From: Brumimicrobium sp964585545
Lineage (GTDB): Bacteria; Bacteroidota; Bacteroidia; Flavobacteriales_D; Crocinitomicaceae
Length of the DNA stretch: 64,000 bases
Reading direction: 5' to 3'
NCBI GenBank assembly: GCA_964585545.1
Contig: CAZPDT010000002.1
Location: forward strand, 1 to 64,000
In this document: positions 16,908 to 26,041 of the stretch, piece after piece
Layout of the letters: the number at the start of each line of letters is the position of its first letter
Position numbering within the stretch: the first letter of the stretch is position 1
Notes under the pieces: model-generated
Told to the model about the DNA's origin: nothing
Databases searched by the model: none
The model's input: only the letters and a program-made list of their open reading frames with translations
Translations under genes and position numbers: made by a program

Positions 16908-16940
16908 TTTATGTAGTTGTGATATTCTAAACTACATAAA
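16908..16940. promoter_or_regulatory. Perfect 11-bp-arm inverted repeat abutting the GTG start
   Basis: TTTATGTAGTT (16908-16918) and AACTACATAAA (16930-16940) are exact reverse complements separated by 11 bases. The dyad touches the GTG start codon of the kinase-like gene, so it can be an operator for a dimeric regulator, or an mRNA hairpin at the ribosome entry site. A TATCTTTA just upstream on the minus strand is close to a -7 element. Confidence 0.6.
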
Positions 16941-16993
16941 AACATAAAGATACAGATAGGAAATTGAGAGAAATATAACAATTATTCGACCAA

Positions 16994-18007
16994 CTACAAC
17001 TTTCCTTCGTTCTTTAACATCATTTCTTTGTTTTTGCTGCGGCCAAAGACCAAACCTAGGTTGATTTCATGAACATAATTGCTTGGTCTTTGTACTTTTC
17101 CAATTGCAATATCGTAGGTATACCCTAATCGGATATTTTTAGCAAAATTTAATCCTGCTCCAATAGAAATTGCATCTTGATATCGGTAGGAGATATTTGC
17201 CCAAAACCTGTGGTTGAAATGCAACAGTGATCCAATGTCAAAAGATACGGGGGCATGCTCAACAATTTGTATTAAAAAATGTGGTTCAATAGAAACATTT
17301 GAGATCCCCAAAGGAAAATCATACATACCATAAATATACCAATGTCTATTGAAGTGAGATTGAGTGGTGATTTCATCAATTTTTAATTCATTTTGTAAAA
17401 TCTGTGTGCTTGAAACACCCAATTGAAAATGCTCACCATAAAAAACAAGACCCGCATTGAGGTTGAAGATGGTTTGATTGTTATTGTGCGAAAGGAAGTC
17501 TGCATATTGGTCGTCATCATGATCAAGCAAGACAACTTTACTGGTCATAATACCAAAATTGGAAATCCCTCCGCTCACACCAAGGCCTAACATTGTTTTT
17601 TGCGTTAGACGCAAGTGATAAGCATAACTTGCCATAACACTGGTTGTGCTAAAAGGACCAATTTGGTCGTATACAACACGACCGCCCACAACATTTTTAT
17701 TGATTCCTACACTGTTATTTGGAGAAGAAAAACCAAACAAAGTATCTTCTTTAAGGGATTGAAGCACAACATTGCGTCGGTCAAAACTAATTTCAGAGTT
17801 CACCGTGGCGTATATGCTTTGAGGGGATCCTTCTATTCCCATCCATTGTCTTCGGTACCCCAAATCAACATCTATTGTTTTTGTTATTCCTCCAGCAGCA
17901 GGATTTAAGTAATAAGGATTGTTATAATATTGTGTAAATTGTGCTTGCTGTTGTCCCAAAATAGACAACGAAACAATAGAGAATACGAGTAATAAAGTTG
18001 TTTTCAT
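16994..18007 (-). CDS. PorP/SprF family type IX secretion membrane protein
   Basis: The 337-residue outer-membrane protein starts with a signal peptide (cut near LGQQ) and then QFTQYYNNPYYLNPAAGG, the signature of the PorP/SprF family. The rest is amphipathic beta strands ending in FGRSK plus a short charged tail. SprF-type proteins help export or anchor a particular T9SS type B surface protein, usually encoded next to them. The gene starts 12 bases after the type B protein gene at 18020, so the two form a secretion-substrate pair. Confidence 0.92.
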   Translation of the reverse strand: MKTTLLLVFSIVSLSILGQQQAQFTQYYNNPYYLNPAAGGITKTIDVDLGYRRQWMGIEGSPQSIYATVNSEISFDRRNVVLQSLKEDTLFGFSSPNNSVGINKNVVGGRVVYDQIGPFSTTSVMASYAYHLRLTQKTMLGLGVSGGISNFGIMTSKVVLLDHDDDQYADFLSHNNNQTIFNLNAGLVFYGEHFQLGVSSTQILQNELKIDEITTQSHFNRHWYIYGMYDFPLGISNVSIEPHFLIQIVEHAPVSFDIGSLLHFNHRFWANISYRYQDAISIGAGLNFAKNIRLGYTYDIAIGKVQRPSNYVHEINLGLVFGRSKNKEMMLKNEGKL

Positions 18008-18019
18008 ATATAATATAAT

Positions 18020-19981
18020 TTATCGTATAATACTAATAGAGCCTGTTAATTCCTTGTTGCCTTCCTTGATAAGTACCCTATAAAAATAGGTGCCCATTGG
18101 TAAGACTTTACCATTATTCATATAAGTGCCGTCCCAAGGTTTCTCATAACCAGTAGATTCAAATACTATGTTTCCCCATCGATTGACAATTCTAACATTA
18201 GCATCTGGGTATAAAGCATGCAGGTTTTGAATAATAAAGTAATCATTCTTTCCGTCGTTATTGGGTGTAATCATAGTTGGGATTGTTGGATTGTATTCAT
18301 TACACAACTCAGTTGTTATAGTAAGAGTATCCGAGGTAACACCGCACTTTAGGTTGGATTGTGCATAAACGATTGTGTTTTCACCTTTCTTGAGGTTGCT
18401 AATAGTTACTGATGAACCCGCTTGATTTTCAAATTCCGCTTTTCCAGAAATAACATACCATAACCCCGATACCTCAGGGGGAGATGGGTTGCCTACAATT
18501 TCTAGATTTTCAGTCAATAAACAAACTGTTGTATCAGAGTTATAAATTTTAGCACTGCCCCATCTAAACAGGTGTAGCGTATCAGTAGAATTCGGACACG
18601 CTCCATTTCTTACCGTCCATATTATATCGTTCCAGCCTTCACCTATATCGAATATATCAGTATGTGTAGACAGGGTATCTGCAAAGGTTCCTGTTCCATT
18701 TGAGATAGACCAAGAGCCACTACCAACTGTAGGATGTGTAGCTACAATGGGTACCAAAGTATCTTTACATATACGAATGGTATCTTGAGTATTGGCTTGT
18801 GAAGGTGGTGCAAATACTTCTATTGATATTGTATCGGTGTTTTCTCCACAAGAAGCAGTTGAAACTGTCCATACGAAAGTGTTTACTCCATTGGATAAGT
18901 TATTTGCTTGGGAAGAGTCCGAGGAAGGATTAAATATACTTGCCCCTCCTTCAACAACAGACCAACTTCCAGTTCCTTGATTGGGAGGTGTTGCAGTTAA
19001 AACGATGTCTTGTTGATTGCACAAGTCTTCTGATGGAGTAAGTATTGCTGCTGGACTTGGACTTTCTAAGATTTTTACACTAAAACTACAGGAGGCTATA
19101 TTCCCCATAGAATCAGCGACATAAAAGCTTTGGTGTGTTGTCCCGACCGGGAATGTATCTCCAGAACTAAATCCAGTTCCATCATTTTGAGTGATTGTAA
19201 ACGGTGGAGCAGTACAGGTTCCTACGACATGAGGAAGGGAATAATTTATATTGGGATTACAGCTTACAGTATCTGGAGGACAAATAAGGGTTGGAGGTTG
19301 GGTTACAAATTTTGCCAATTGGATATTTGCAATTGCAGCAGAGGGGTTGGAGCCTATGTTGTCATCATCATTAACCCACTGGAATCCAATTTGGACTTGT
19401 GGGTTATTATCTGCTGAGGATGGTAAATTAACAGTTCCTTTTGACCATTCGCCTTTTAAAGGGCAATTGCTTTGAGGTGTTTCAGAAGTGTTTTGTATCA
19501 TTGCCCATGAGGAACCATCATTGTACCAAACAGTAAGGTCGTCATTGGTTGCGTCCCCTCTTTCAATATATTCGAATGTCAACTGTATACTGCATTGGCC
19601 TGAACAATCAATTGTGGGGGAAATTGCTCTGGTATAGGTGTCTACATCGCCACCACCTGATAGATAGGTTGCCCCAAGGTCTGAAGTCGCCGTTCCAATG
19701 TGGAGTGTAGGCTGGTTTCCGCAACCGGCACCGCAATTTCCAATTCCTTCTGCATTCTCTGCTGCACTGATGTACCAAATATTGGCGTCTGCTCCATTAG
19801 AGGCCGCAGGTGCATCTACCGTCCATATACCATTAGAGGAGGAATAGTTATCGGCTAACGTTCCAGTATTGCAACCAGTTCCAAATGTTTCAGTCCAAAA
19901 AACCTGTGCTTGTACATTGGTTGCTCCGAAAGAGAGCAACAAAAAGATAATTCCACTATTAATAATTTGTTTTATAACCAT
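18020..19981 (-). CDS. T9SS type B surface protein with HYR domain
   Basis: This 653-residue secreted protein has a signal peptide (cut after VQAQ), an N-terminal beta-rich domain (about 26-225) with paired cysteines, a HYR-type immunoglobulin-like domain (about 230-305, from CPPDTVSC to CSFSVKI), three Ig-like repeats of about 85 residues with GxGSWSVxxG-like strands (about 310-560), and a type B sorting domain (about 570-653) with MITPNNDGKNDYF, NRWGNIVF and GTYFYRV. It should be exported by T9SS and fixed to or released from the cell surface. The SprF-like gene follows in the same operon. No enzyme domain is seen, so an adhesive or structural role is likely (inference). Confidence 0.9.
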   Translation of the reverse strand: MVIKQIINSGIIFLLLSFGATNVQAQVFWTETFGTGCNTGTLADNYSSSNGIWTVDAPAASNGADANIWYISAAENAEGIGNCGAGCGNQPTLHIGTATSDLGATYLSGGGDVDTYTRAISPTIDCSGQCSIQLTFEYIERGDATNDDLTVWYNDGSSWAMIQNTSETPQSNCPLKGEWSKGTVNLPSSADNNPQVQIGFQWVNDDDNIGSNPSAAIANIQLAKFVTQPPTLICPPDTVSCNPNINYSLPHVVGTCTAPPFTITQNDGTGFSSGDTFPVGTTHQSFYVADSMGNIASCSFSVKILESPSPAAILTPSEDLCNQQDIVLTATPPNQGTGSWSVVEGGASIFNPSSDSSQANNLSNGVNTFVWTVSTASCGENTDTISIEVFAPPSQANTQDTIRICKDTLVPIVATHPTVGSGSWSISNGTGTFADTLSTHTDIFDIGEGWNDIIWTVRNGACPNSTDTLHLFRWGSAKIYNSDTTVCLLTENLEIVGNPSPPEVSGLWYVISGKAEFENQAGSSVTISNLKKGENTIVYAQSNLKCGVTSDTLTITTELCNEYNPTIPTMITPNNDGKNDYFIIQNLHALYPDANVRIVNRWGNIVFESTGYEKPWDGTYMNNGKVLPMGTYFYRVLIKEGNKELTGSISIIR

Positions 19982-20124
19982 AGCAGTTTGAAATATATAG
20001 TTCTACTCGAACTACAATATAGTAAGATTCTATTTAAATTAAAGCAGAAAAATCATCTTTTTCATATTTAACCGCTTTCTGGTTAAAACACAAGAGGTGT
20101 CTACTGTCTATAAATAATAAGAAA

Positions 20125-20493
20125 CTAAACAGAAGGTTCTTGTTTAATTAATCGGATGAGATCAATTGTGGGAGGCACTAAAAGAAATAGTGTACCATAG
20201 CGGGTAACTGTAAAAATCCAGTCATCTTGTAGGGAAAACAATGGGAGCGGGGCAACAATTGATATCAATCCTAGATAGTAAAGCCAATTGTACCAAGGCA
20301 CTTCTTTTTGAACAAAGCGTTTAACCAATTGTAAAGCAATATATAGTATTACAACCACCAAGAAAGATACAGGCAATGTTTTCAATTGTGTAATGTCTTG
20401 CGCAAATAGGTAATAACCAAAAATATAAAGTCCTGTTAGCAACAAAGCACCTAAAAGGATAAAGTGGATGATGCGTTTTAATTTATAGGTCAT
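20125..20493 (-). CDS. Small membrane protein of unknown function
   Basis: I do not recognise this 122-residue protein. It has about four hydrophobic segments (near 8-29, 40-57, 70-83, 96-113), short loops, and a positively charged N-terminus. It is transcribed divergently from the M28 peptidase gene, with a perfect palindrome in the shared upstream region. No conserved polar catalytic residues stand out in the helices. Confidence 0.7.
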   Translation of the reverse strand: MTYKLKRIIHFILLGALLLTGLYIFGYYLFAQDITQLKTLPVSFLVVVILYIALQLVKRFVQKEVPWYNWLYYLGLISIVAPLPLFSLQDDWIFTVTRYGTLFLLVPPTIDLIRLIKQEPSV

Positions 20494-20532
20494 AGCTTTT
20501 TTCTTGACAAAAATAAAGGAATATATTAGAAT

Positions 20533-20556
20533 ATGCTAGAAATAATTTTCTAGCAT
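20533..20556. promoter_or_regulatory. Perfect 10-bp-arm palindrome in a divergent promoter region
   Basis: ATGCTAGAAA (20533-20542) and TTTCTAGCAT (20547-20556) are exact reverse complements around a TAAT loop. The element lies midway in the 98-base space between two divergent start codons (20493 and 20592). Its placement fits a regulator operator acting on both genes; a terminator is unlikely because no gene reads into it. Confidence 0.55.
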
Positions 20557-20591
20557 TTGTTACATTTAGGGAAAATTTAAGATTCTAATCA

Positions 20592-21983
20592 ATGGTTCAA
20601 AAACATTTTTTCTCGTTAATTATTGCTATAGTCCTTAGTTTCACAGTACTTTCACAAGGAACAACTTATAAAAAGGACAGTATAATGTTGCGCAAAATAT
20701 ATTCTGAAGCACTCGAAAATGGACATTGCTATGAAAAATTACGCAGTTTATGTAAGGATATAGGCAATCGCCTTTCAGGCTCAGTGGCCTCTGAAATGGC
20801 GGTCGATTGGGGCTTTCATAACTTATCGAGTTATGGTTTCGATACTGTCTACAAACAAGAAGTAATGGTACCTCATTGGGAGAGAGGAACAAAAGAAAAA
20901 GGCTATTATCAGATACCGGATAATTTAATTAAAGAAGTTCATTTATTGGCTTTAGGGGGCTCTGTTTCAACAAATGGAACAATGCAAGGAGAAGTTGTTA
21001 TGTTTACAAGCCGTGAAGCACTTAAAAATGCTAAGAGAGAAGAAGTTCAAGGAAAAATTGTCTTTTTAGCCGAACCTATGGATCCTAGTAATGCCAATGC
21101 TTTTCATTCCTACGGGAAAGCCTTTCCGATTCGAGGTCACGCTGCGGTAATGGCCGCCAAAAAGGGAGCAAAAGGAGTAATTATTCGAACGCTTAGTCTA
21201 AGCGAAAATACTTTCCCCAATACAGGTGTTATGTTTTATGAAGAGGGTGTAAAAAAAATCCCAGCGGCTGCAATTTCAACAAAAGATGCTACTCAGTTAG
21301 AAAATTTAATACATCAGAACATAAAACCGATTACTTTTTACTTTGAAATGGATTGTAAAATGCTGGAAGATATAAAATCTTATAATGTTATTGCAGAAAT
21401 TAAAGGAAGCAAGTATCCCAATAATATTATCACTTTCGGAGGGCATTTGGATTCTTGGGATGTTGGAGAGGGCGCCCATGATGATGGATCAGGGATTGTA
21501 CACAGTATGGAAGCATTAAGAATATTAAAAGTATTAGATTATAAACCACAAAATACTTTAAGGGTTGTCTTTTTTGCGAATGAAGAAAATGGCAATCACG
21601 GAGGAAAGGTTTATGCAAAAACAGCGAAAGAGAACAATGAAAATCAAATATATGCTATTGAAAGTGACGCTGGAGGATTTACACCACGAGGATTTGATGT
21701 ACAAAACAGTTCAACATGTTTAGAACTGATTCAAAGTTTTGCACCACTGTTTGAACCTTATCTATTGAGACGATTTAAAAAAGGATGGGGCGGTGTTTGT
21801 ATTTCTCCTTTATTGAAAAAATATGAAGATATTGCATTAATTAGCTTTATTCCAGACAGCCAACGGTATTTTGATATTCATCACAATGAAAATGATGTTT
21901 TTGAGAATGTAAACCAACGTGAATTGGAGTTGGGGGCTGCAAGTATTACGGCTCTCATTTATTTACTGGACAGTCACTATTGA
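20592..21983 (+). CDS. M28 family metallopeptidase, carboxypeptidase Q-like, exported
   Basis: The 463-residue enzyme has a signal peptide (cut near VLSQG), a protease-associated insert (about 115-230), and an M28 zinc aminopeptidase/carboxypeptidase core. The dinuclear zinc ligands are visible: His285 and Asp287 in GGHLDSW, Asp297 in GAHDDGSG, the Glu pair in FANEENG, an Asp in ESDAGG, and a late His in DIHHNENDVF. The family cuts dipeptides or single residues from peptides in the periplasm or outside. It is the second exported peptidase here with the S9 enzyme at 13605. Confidence 0.9.
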   Translation: MVQKHFFSLIIAIVLSFTVLSQGTTYKKDSIMLRKIYSEALENGHCYEKLRSLCKDIGNRLSGSVASEMAVDWGFHNLSSYGFDTVYKQEVMVPHWERGTKEKGYYQIPDNLIKEVHLLALGGSVSTNGTMQGEVVMFTSREALKNAKREEVQGKIVFLAEPMDPSNANAFHSYGKAFPIRGHAAVMAAKKGAKGVIIRTLSLSENTFPNTGVMFYEEGVKKIPAAAISTKDATQLENLIHQNIKPITFYFEMDCKMLEDIKSYNVIAEIKGSKYPNNIITFGGHLDSWDVGEGAHDDGSGIVHSMEALRILKVLDYKPQNTLRVVFFANEENGNHGGKVYAKTAKENNENQIYAIESDAGGFTPRGFDVQNSSTCLELIQSFAPLFEPYLLRRFKKGWGGVCISPLLKKYEDIALISFIPDSQRYFDIHHNENDVFENVNQRELELGAASITALIYLLDSHY

Positions 21984-22007
21984 TACTAAATACGATAATA
22001 GCTTGGG

Positions 22008-23039
22008 TTAAGGTATATAAGTTAATTTTCCTTTTTCAATTTTTAATTGACTTGTAATATTGTTTTTATAAAGTGCCCCTGTTCCTAGGCCTTGCTCTAA
22101 TTTTATTGGATATGTACTTGTAAATTGAGCAATTGCATTCAGTCCAATATTTGATTCCAAAGCACTGGTTATCCACCATGGAATGTTTTTCTCATTTGCT
22201 AAATTTATCCACTCTCTTGTCCCTTTAAACCCACCGACAAGGCTTGGTTTTAAAATAATATATTGTGGATTGATTTTGTTAAGGAGTTGCTTTTTATCGG
22301 CATATTCATAAATGCCAATCAATTCTTCATCCAATGCTATGGGCAGAATGTTTAGTTCACACAATTTTTGCATGTCATCAATTTGACCTTGTCGGATAGG
22401 CTGTTCAATCGAATGGATATCAAGTGTATTTAAAAGGTTCAGTTTTTCAATAGCCCCAGAAGGCGTGAAGGCACCATTTGCATCAACCCGCAAGGTAATT
22501 TCTTGGGAAGAATATCGTTGTCGGATTTCTTTTAATATCTCAAACTCATTTTCAAAGTCAATAGCACCAATTTTCATTTTTATGCAAGAAAACCCTTGTT
22601 TTAGTTTCTGTTCAATCTGTTCTTTCATAAATTGAACTTGCCCCATCCAAATCAGACCATTGATTGGAATAGGACTTTTGCCTTCTGTAAAAGGTGTGTC
22701 AAAAAAAATTCGGTTCCCTCCGTTTTTTAAATCTAGAATTGCCATTTCAAGTCCAAAATAAATGGAAGGAAACGATCGAAGTTCTTCGATGTGACTTGAA
22801 TAATAATTAATACATTCAACAATTTTCTTGATCTTTGCTTCATAGAGGGCATCATTCTCATAATCAGGAGAAAGGCCAGGAATTACACTGCACTCTCCAA
22901 TGCCTTTTATTTCTGGATTGTTTTGCTCCCATAGTGTAATAAACCAGGCTTTTTTTTCCGTTAGTACGCCTCTACTTGTTCCGCTTGGTTGTTTAAACTG
23001 AAATATCTTTTTTTCATATTTTGCATTGAACTTCATCAT
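22008..23039 (-). CDS. menC: o-Succinylbenzoate synthase (enolase superfamily)
   Basis: MenC dehydrates SHCHC to o-succinylbenzoate in menaquinone synthesis. The 343-residue protein has the catalytic Lys in CIKMKIG, metal-binding Asp in RVDANGAF, Glu in IEQPI, Asp in ALDEEL, and the second catalytic Lys in ILKPSLVGG. The superfamily also includes racemases and epimerases, but the ATGA overlap with menA (23036-23039) makes the menaquinone role the best reading. Two ATG codons are adjacent at the start. Confidence 0.88.
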   Translation of the reverse strand: MMKFNAKYEKKIFQFKQPSGTSRGVLTEKKAWFITLWEQNNPEIKGIGECSVIPGLSPDYENDALYEAKIKKIVECINYYSSHIEELRSFPSIYFGLEMAILDLKNGGNRIFFDTPFTEGKSPIPINGLIWMGQVQFMKEQIEQKLKQGFSCIKMKIGAIDFENEFEILKEIRQRYSSQEITLRVDANGAFTPSGAIEKLNLLNTLDIHSIEQPIRQGQIDDMQKLCELNILPIALDEELIGIYEYADKKQLLNKINPQYIILKPSLVGGFKGTREWINLANEKNIPWWITSALESNIGLNAIAQFTSTYPIKLEQGLGTGALYKNNITSQLKIEKGKLTYIP

Positions 23040-23929
23040 AATGTTGAAATTAAAAACAGTAAGGCAACAGCAAAAGTAGGGAGTGCTACTTTCTTCATTT
23101 CTGGATCAAATTCTTTTGGATTTTTAATGTTCCAAATTACTGTTAAATGTTTGAATAATATGACATAGGGCAGAAATGAAATACAACTCCACCACCATTG
23201 TTTAATTGCAATAAATAGAAGGAGTGCAAGGAAAGAACCTATAATAATAACAGTATGATAAATTTTGGCATTTTTCAATCCCAATAAAACGACCAAGGTT
23301 CTTTTACCCGATGATTTATCATTTTCATAGTCACGCATATTGTTCAAGTTCAAAACCGCAACACTCAATAAACCAACCGTAAATGCCAATGTAATAATCC
23401 AGCCATCAAACTGTTTTGAATACAAGCTATAAACACCAACAACACTTACCAATCCGAAGAAAATAAATACCATTAGATCGCCCAAGCCGCGATAACCATA
23501 AGCCTTTTTTCCAACAGTATATGTAATTGCAGCCACTACACTGAGTAACGCCAAAGAAATATATACCCACAAAACAGCACCATGCATTCCTTTTGTCCCA
23601 ATTATAATAAGGGGAACAACAGTAAAAATGGAGAGTATTGAAACAACAACAATTCCGATAACCATCTGTTTTTGTGAAATTGCACCTTGTTGTATTCCTC
23701 GTTTTGGTCCCAATCGCTGCTCATTGTCTGTTCCTTTAAAGTCATCTCCAAGGTCGTTTGCAAAATTGGAAAGGATCTGCCAAAATAAGGTGGTGAAGAG
23801 AGCAAGAATAAAAATTCTACTGTCCCAAAAGCCTTGTTTGTAAGCAACAAAACTTCCCATGAGAATTCCCGACATTGATAAAGGCAATGTTCTAAGGCGA
23901 GCTGCTTCAATCCAATGCTTGAGGTTCAT
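23036..23929 (-). CDS. menA: 1,4-Dihydroxy-2-naphthoate polyprenyltransferase
   Basis: MenA attaches the isoprenoid tail to 1,4-dihydroxy-2-naphthoate in the inner membrane to make demethylmenaquinone. The 297-residue UbiA-family protein has about eight membrane helices, the first Asp-rich motif NFANDLGDD with the typical GTD downstream, and the second motif NMRDYENDKSSGKRT. Its stop overlaps the menC start by 4 bases (ATGA), so the pair is coupled. Menaquinone is the expected respiratory quinone of Bacteroidota. Confidence 0.93.
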   Translation of the reverse strand: MNLKHWIEAARLRTLPLSMSGILMGSFVAYKQGFWDSRIFILALFTTLFWQILSNFANDLGDDFKGTDNEQRLGPKRGIQQGAISQKQMVIGIVVVSILSIFTVVPLIIIGTKGMHGAVLWVYISLALLSVVAAITYTVGKKAYGYRGLGDLMVFIFFGLVSVVGVYSLYSKQFDGWIITLAFTVGLLSVAVLNLNNMRDYENDKSSGKRTLVVLLGLKNAKIYHTVIIIGSFLALLLFIAIKQWWWSCISFLPYVILFKHLTVIWNIKNPKEFDPEMKKVALPTFAVALLFLISTL

Positions 23930-24105
23930 TCTGCAAAAATAGGAGAAATTTTCTTATAGTCTCTTCAACCAGAACTATTCGGATAAATTAATCGTTGTGC
24001 ATATTAACAAATTCTATTTTTTTCTCACTGTTTTTATACAGAATGGACACTTCCTTTTGCCAATTAATTTTTTAATTTTGCGGATATATTTTTTTTTAAT
24101 TTTCT

Positions 24106-25428
24106 ATGAGACCCTTATATCTCTTTTTGAAATTTCTATTGAAAATTACCCTTTGGATTTATTACCCTCGATTTCTGTTGGTGAATAGACCTGAGAAACG
24201 ATTGGGGAGAACAATATATATGAGCAATCACGCTTCGTCATTTATGGATCCTTTGGTTGTAGCTGGAATGCAAAAGCCAATTGTGTTTTTTATGACCCGT
24301 GCCGATATATATAATGGCATAATGAAAGTGATTTTTTGGTTGGCTCACATGCTTCCCATATACCGTCAACAAGATAAAGGAGATACAAAGAAAAAGAATG
24401 AAGCAGTATTTCGCACCTGTTACAGAGTATTAAAATATGGACGCAATCTATTGGTTTTTTCTGAAGGATTCACCGACGATATTTTTATTCGACGGTTAAA
24501 ACCTTTGAAGAAAGGAGCGGTTAGAATTGGATTCTCTGCTCTGGATAATTGCAATTGGAAGCATAAGATACATATTCAGGCAGTAGGATTGAATTACTCT
24601 GATCCTGATGTTCTGGGAAGTGATTGTTTAATATCAAATGGTGATCCAGTTTGTTTGAATAGTTATGAAAAAGAATATAAGACAGATCCTCATAAAACCA
24701 TTCTTAGAGTGACCCAAAGAATGGAAAAGGAGATGCGTAGTCAAATTACGGATGTACGCAATATAAAAATGGCTTCTTTTCATGAAAATATTATGCGTCT
24801 AACACGTAAAGGAATGCATCCCATCGATTCTGATAAATCAATCCCTTTGATTGATCGATGGAAATATTCCAGAGCATTAGCCAACTGGATGAACGCCTCA
24901 AAAATAGAAGAAGATGAGAAGTTAATGAATTTAAAACAGCGTATAGAAGACTATTTTAAACAATTAGAACAATTAAATGTTGAAGAAACACCATTGTATA
25001 AAATCACTTCTAAAACTAGGAAAAAGGGGATGGATATTTTCTACTTAATTGCGTTATTTCCTTTTATGGTTTTGGGATATGCCTTTACTTATTTGCCCTA
25101 TAAACTGATTAAGAACTTTGTTGAGAAATCAGTTAAAAGAAGAGTTTTTTGGAGCAGTATAAAGATGCTAGTAGGTTTTGCGGCAGTTGGGGGATACAGC
25201 CTTATCCTTCTCTTAATAATTGCAAAAATTACTGGGTTGTCTTTTTTATTCCTGTTATTTTTAGGTGTATTTATTGTTCCAATTCTTTTTGTTATAGCAC
25301 GAAATTGGTCAAAAACATTGGTACTGCATCAAAAAATGGAACAACTTACATCAATGGATTTATCTTCAATTGTGGATGAGCGAGAGTTACTGCTGCAAAT
25401 GATTCGAAAGGAAGTTCCTGTTAGCTAA
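24106..25428 (+). CDS. PlsC-type phospholipid acyltransferase with C-terminal membrane extension
   Basis: The 440-residue protein has a glycerolipid acyltransferase domain (about 15-260): NHASSFMDP (41-49) carries the catalytic His42 and Asp48, MTRAD (63-67) is block II, and FSEGFTDD (118-125) is block III. The His-Asp spacing is one residue longer than the classic HX4D, a form I recall in other Bacteroidota members. After a helical linker, two or three membrane helices (about 305-325, 348-390) and a cytosolic tail follow. It should add an acyl chain to (lyso)phosphatidate or a related lipid; the exact substrate is open. A TAATTTTG at 24073-24080 fits a -7 element. Confidence 0.85.
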   Translation: MRPLYLFLKFLLKITLWIYYPRFLLVNRPEKRLGRTIYMSNHASSFMDPLVVAGMQKPIVFFMTRADIYNGIMKVIFWLAHMLPIYRQQDKGDTKKKNEAVFRTCYRVLKYGRNLLVFSEGFTDDIFIRRLKPLKKGAVRIGFSALDNCNWKHKIHIQAVGLNYSDPDVLGSDCLISNGDPVCLNSYEKEYKTDPHKTILRVTQRMEKEMRSQITDVRNIKMASFHENIMRLTRKGMHPIDSDKSIPLIDRWKYSRALANWMNASKIEEDEKLMNLKQRIEDYFKQLEQLNVEETPLYKITSKTRKKGMDIFYLIALFPFMVLGYAFTYLPYKLIKNFVEKSVKRRVFWSSIKMLVGFAAVGGYSLILLLIIAKITGLSFLFLLFLGVFIVPILFVIARNWSKTLVLHQKMEQLTSMDLSSIVDERELLLQMIRKEVPVS

Positions 25429-25438
25429 TCCGCTAATT

Positions 25439-26041
25439 TTAATGAGGTTGGATGTGATTTTCCGGCTTTAGTATAACCTTGCGATATACCCAGTAAAACA
25501 GTAAGGCAATTAATGCACCCCAAATGATGCCTCCTACAATATCTGTGGGGAAATGAACACCAAGATACATACGGCTATAGCAAACAATAAGAACCCAAAA
25601 AATTAAGATAGGAGTGATGTATTTATAATAAGATCTTAATTGTTGGATAAACATCAGTGCGATGACTGTGGAGTTTGAAGCGTGACCTGAAATAAATCCA
25701 TACGCTCCCCCTCTGTATAAATCGCCGGGTTTGATTTGATAATAATGGAGTTGATCTTGTAAAAGAAAAGTATGCGACGGACGTGGACGCATTATGGCTT
25801 CTTTAAATAGATGGGTTGAGGTGAAATCACATAAACCCACTGCGGCAATACCAAATAATGTAAACCAAACAGCATGCTTTAGAGGGTATTTTAGGTAAAC
25901 TAATACAAAAAGGAAGATATACATAGGAAACCAAATGAATTTCCCACTTATTCCCCACATCAAAGTATCTAAAAAAGATGAGTGTGCACCATTAATAGCG
26001 AGTAATAAATTAAAATCAATTTCTCTTATCCAATCAATCAT
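25439..26041 (-). CDS. PAP2 family phosphatase, membrane-bound
   Basis: This 200-residue protein has about five membrane helices and the three PAP2 phosphatase motifs: K80 with RPRP (85-88), SGH (118-120), and SRMYLGVHFPTD (156-167) with Arg157, His163 and Asp167. Such enzymes remove phosphate from lipid phosphates such as phosphatidate or undecaprenyl diphosphate. The start lies inside the 3' end of obg (8-base overlap), so it is the last gene of the hpt-adk-obg-PAP2 operon. Confidence 0.9.
   Translation of the reverse strand: MIDWIREIDFNLLLAINGAHSSFLDTLMWGISGKFIWFPMYIFLFVLVYLKYPLKHAVWFTLFGIAAVGLCDFTSTHLFKEAIMRPRPSHTFLLQDQLHYYQIKPGDLYRGGAYGFISGHASNSTVIALMFIQQLRSYYKYITPILIFWVLIVCYSRMYLGVHFPTDIVGGIIWGALIALLFYWVYRKVILKPENHIQPH

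Noticed and set aside
19997..20018. Small inverted repeat TAGTTC-TACTC-GAACTA upstream of the type B surface protein gene
   Set aside because: Arms of six bases with an AT-rich context are not enough to claim an operator.
25421..25440. TTAGC...GCTAA with T run between convergent acyltransferase and PAP2 genes, as a terminator
   Set aside because: A five-base stem that includes the stop codon is too weak.
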